64,000 nucleotides of DNA from Marinomonas mediterranea MMB-1 (GTDB taxonomy: Bacteria; Pseudomonadota; Gammaproteobacteria; Pseudomonadales; Marinomonadaceae): positions 1 to 64,000 of the forward strand of contig NC_015276.1 in NCBI RefSeq assembly GCF_000192865.1, in the 5' to 3' direction. Position 1 is the stretch's first letter; each line of letters starts with the position of its first letter. Under the pieces are notes generated by a model. The model had not been told where the DNA came from and made no database searches. It saw only the letters and a program-made list of their open reading frames with translations. Of the stretch, positions 62,073 to 64,000 are shown in pieces. A program made the translations under genes and the position numbers.

Positions 62073-64000
62073 ATGCATACAGATGCGCTTGCACCAGTGA
62101 CGCCCGAACAGGCGTCACTGGACTTCGACCCTGCCTCGTCGCAACATTATGATGAGGCTTTTGATATGAATGGTTTCCCGCGAGACCATTGGCAAACTAT
62201 TATCGAGAGCTTTAATGCGCTTGGTGCCGAAGGAGTGGCAGACCGTCAACAGAGAGCTCGTAGAATTCTCAGTGATGATGGTGCAACGTATAATCTCACG
62301 TCCGACCCTTTGTCTCCGAATGTCTGGGGCATGGACATTGTTCCTTACCTAATTGAAAGCGAAAGTTGGACAACGCTTGAACGAGGTATGGAGCAGCGCT
62401 CTAAACTGTTTGATCTGATTATGAAAGATCTATACGGGGAGCAAATCTTACTTAAAGAAGGCATCATACCCAGTGAGATCATCTTTGATCATCCTGGTTT
62501 TTTGCGCGCCTGTCATGGCATGACCGTGCCACATGCGCAAGATATTCTATTGCATGCTTCTGATTTAGTTCGCGACGAAAACGGTCAGTTCCAAATCGTC
62601 GGTGATCGAACGCAAGCTCCTAGTGGTGCTGGTTACGCGCATGAGAACCGTGTTGTGTTGTCCCGCGTGATGCCGAGATTGTTTCGAACGAGCCGCATAA
62701 AAAGGCTTTCTCACTTTTTCCAAACCCTTCGTGATACGTTAACGGACATCGGCAAGCATGTGTCGGACAAACCGCGCATCGTCTTGTTGTCGGAAGGGGC
62801 CAATAGCAAAACCTATTTTGAGCAGGCGTATTTGGCCAACTACCTTGGCTTCCCTTTGGTTCAAGGTGGCGATTTAACGGTACGTAATGGCCGAGTTTGG
62901 ATGAAATCGCTAAATGGCTTGTCTCCCGTCGATGTGATTATGCGTCGTATTAACGATGACGCCTGTGACCAAGCTGAACTGAGACCCAATTCTCTTCTGG
63001 GTGTCCCTGGGCTTCTTGAAGTCGCTCGAAGTGGTAGAGTCGTGATAGCCAACCCCATTGGGTCTGGTTTACTCGAAACGCCCGCGTTGATGGCATTTCT
63101 CCCCCAAATCAGTCAATTTTTACTGGGTGAAACACTGCAAATCCCGTCGGTGAAAACCTATTGGTGTGGCTCATTAGATAACCTCTCGTATGTTGAAGCG
63201 AATTTGGGGCAACTGATTATCAAGCCAGCCATGCGCATTAATGGCGGCGACAGCTATTACGGCCATACGTTGGACGAACAAGATAAACAGGCGTTGCTGG
63301 AAAAAATCCGCCTTGCCCCCCACCGCTGGGTTGCTCAGGAATACGTCAGTGGTGCCCAATTACCAGTATGGGCGGCGGATCAAGGGCTAACAAAGCGCCC
63401 AAGTATCATGCGCATGTTTACCGTTGCCAGTAACGGTGGCTTTAAAGTCATGCCCGGTGGCCTAAGCCGCGTGGGTGGTCAAGGTAATGAGCGAATTGTT
63501 GGCAACAACATTTCAGATACACTGAGTAAAGACACTTGGGTTTTGGCAACAGATTTTGAAAGTACATTGCCTGCTGCAGTGGACGGGTCAAACATACAAG
63601 ACATCGCTCAACAGTCTAATTTACCGAGTCGAGTGATTGAAAACCTGTTTTGGTTTGGTCGCTACATGGAACGAGCGGAAGTATCACTTCGCTTAATGCG
63701 AACTTTCTTTAAGCAAATGAATGGTGTTGAACCGCTGCCAACGGAAAGCCGAGATATATTACTCAAAGCCATCTCCATTCAAACTGGCTGTCTGCCCGGC
63801 TTTACGCGAGCGGATCCTGAGCTATTTGATGAGCCAAATGACGAGTTAGCCTCGCTAATTTGTGATGGGACTCGGCCAGGCACAATCAAATCGAATCTTA
63901 ACGCTATGCTCGCGTGCGGTGAGCAAGTGAAAGAGATGCTCTCGGCTGATACGCGTATCATATTGAACGATTTGCGTGATCATATTCATCAGATGGATCG
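62073..64000 (+). CDS. Fused permuted ATP-grasp / alpha-E protein (runs off the window)
   Basis: The frame is open from ATG 62073 to the window end (642 codons), so the gene is incomplete. An N-terminal ATP-grasp part shows FPRDHWQTIIESF, LVRDENGQFQIVGDRTQAPS, GYAHENRVVLSRVMPRLF, VIMRRINDDACDQAEL and QLIIKPAMRINGGDSYYG. From about residue 522 an alpha-E domain begins: SRVIENLFWFGRYMERAEVS. It is thus a fusion of the two domains that are separate genes at 56262-58677. The start is 30 bases after the transglutaminase stop, with a poor ribosome site. Confidence 0.88.
   Translation, partial: MHTDALAPVTPEQASLDFDPASSQHYDEAFDMNGFPRDHWQTIIESFNALGAEGVADRQQRARRILSDDGATYNLTSDPLSPNVWGMDIVPYLIESESWTTLERGMEQRSKLFDLIMKDLYGEQILLKEGIIPSEIIFDHPGFLRACHGMTVPHAQDILLHASDLVRDENGQFQIVGDRTQAPSGAGYAHENRVVLSRVMPRLFRTSRIKRLSHFFQTLRDTLTDIGKHVSDKPRIVLLSEGANSKTYFEQAYLANYLGFPLVQGGDLTVRNGRVWMKSLNGLSPVDVIMRRINDDACDQAELRPNSLLGVPGLLEVARSGRVVIANPIGSGLLETPALMAFLPQISQFLLGETLQIPSVKTYWCGSLDNLSYVEANLGQLIIKPAMRINGGDSYYGHTLDEQDKQALLEKIRLAPHRWVAQEYVSGAQLPVWAADQGLTKRPSIMRMFTVASNGGFKVMPGGLSRVGGQGNERIVGNNISDTLSKDTWVLATDFESTLPAAVDGSNIQDIAQQSNLPSRVIENLFWFGRYMERAEVSLRLMRTFFKQMNGVEPLPTESRDILLKAISIQTGCLPGFTRADPELFDEPNDELASLICDGTRPGTIKSNLNAMLACGEQVKEMLSADTRIILNDLRDHIHQMD

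Overview
The window starts 58 bases before dnaA and follows the classic gammaproteobacterial origin order dnaA-dnaN-recF-gyrB, then gmhB, an LpxL-type acyltransferase, ybaK, trkH, trkA, rsmB, fmt, def, dprA, hslR and cysQ. Pseudomonas and the Oceanospirillales share this backbone. Moderate GC, parS sites about 15 kb from dnaA, TRAP transport and hydroxyproline catabolism suggest a marine gammaproteobacterium close to Marinomonas. The genus is an inference from gene order and protein resemblance. No rRNA, tRNA, CRISPR array or intact insertion sequence was seen.

Layout. 1-6374: replication initiation operon, ending in a strong terminator. 6440-9171: an insertion of a QorB-like oxidoreductase, its divergent HxlR regulator and an MFS permease. 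9297-21404: conserved housekeeping block (heptose phosphatase, lipid acyltransferase, K+ uptake, tRNA and rRNA modification, DNA uptake, nucleotide phosphatase). It carries three ParB-type parS palindromes, one inside a terminator and two inside the rsmB coding sequence. 21405-24284: a dispersed repeat family, then a LysR-regulated carboxymuconolactone decarboxylase/tautomerase/DUF4865 operon. 24329-28187: TetR regulator with an accessory FabF, a membrane protein with a probably broken C-terminus, and a YefM/YoeB toxin-antitoxin pair.

28188-40784: uptake and catabolism. A complete TRAP transporter is followed by two LysR regulators, a DUF1127 protein and a GntR/FCD regulator. Then come a first D-amino-acid oxidase-like flavoprotein, a MAPEG/OhrR pair around a perfect 24-bp palindrome, and a three-gene 4-hydroxyproline operon (dihydrodipicolinate-synthase-family deaminase, epimerase, flavoprotein). 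The operon would turn trans-4-hydroxy-L-proline into alpha-ketoglutarate semialdehyde. A dehydrogenase for the last step is not in the operon; GabD at 48573-50039 is a possible stand-in.

41048-46970: a SPOR lipoprotein faces a compact four-gene chaperone-usher-like operon with two DUF4402 subunits, a PapD-like chaperone and a large usher-like protein with an SdrD-like segment and a SPOR-like C-terminus. 47201-50039: gabD-gabT. 50520-53749: an exported DUF3857/transglutaminase protein translationally coupled to a lipoprotein. 53845-55878: a large uncharacterised exported protein.

56262-64000 (running off the window): a circularly permuted ATP-grasp protein, an alpha-E protein, a transglutaminase/DUF2126 protein, and a second gene that fuses the ATP-grasp and alpha-E domains. 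This probable peptide-ligase/transglutaminase system and the DUF4402 chaperone-usher operon are the two best candidates for little-described biology here.
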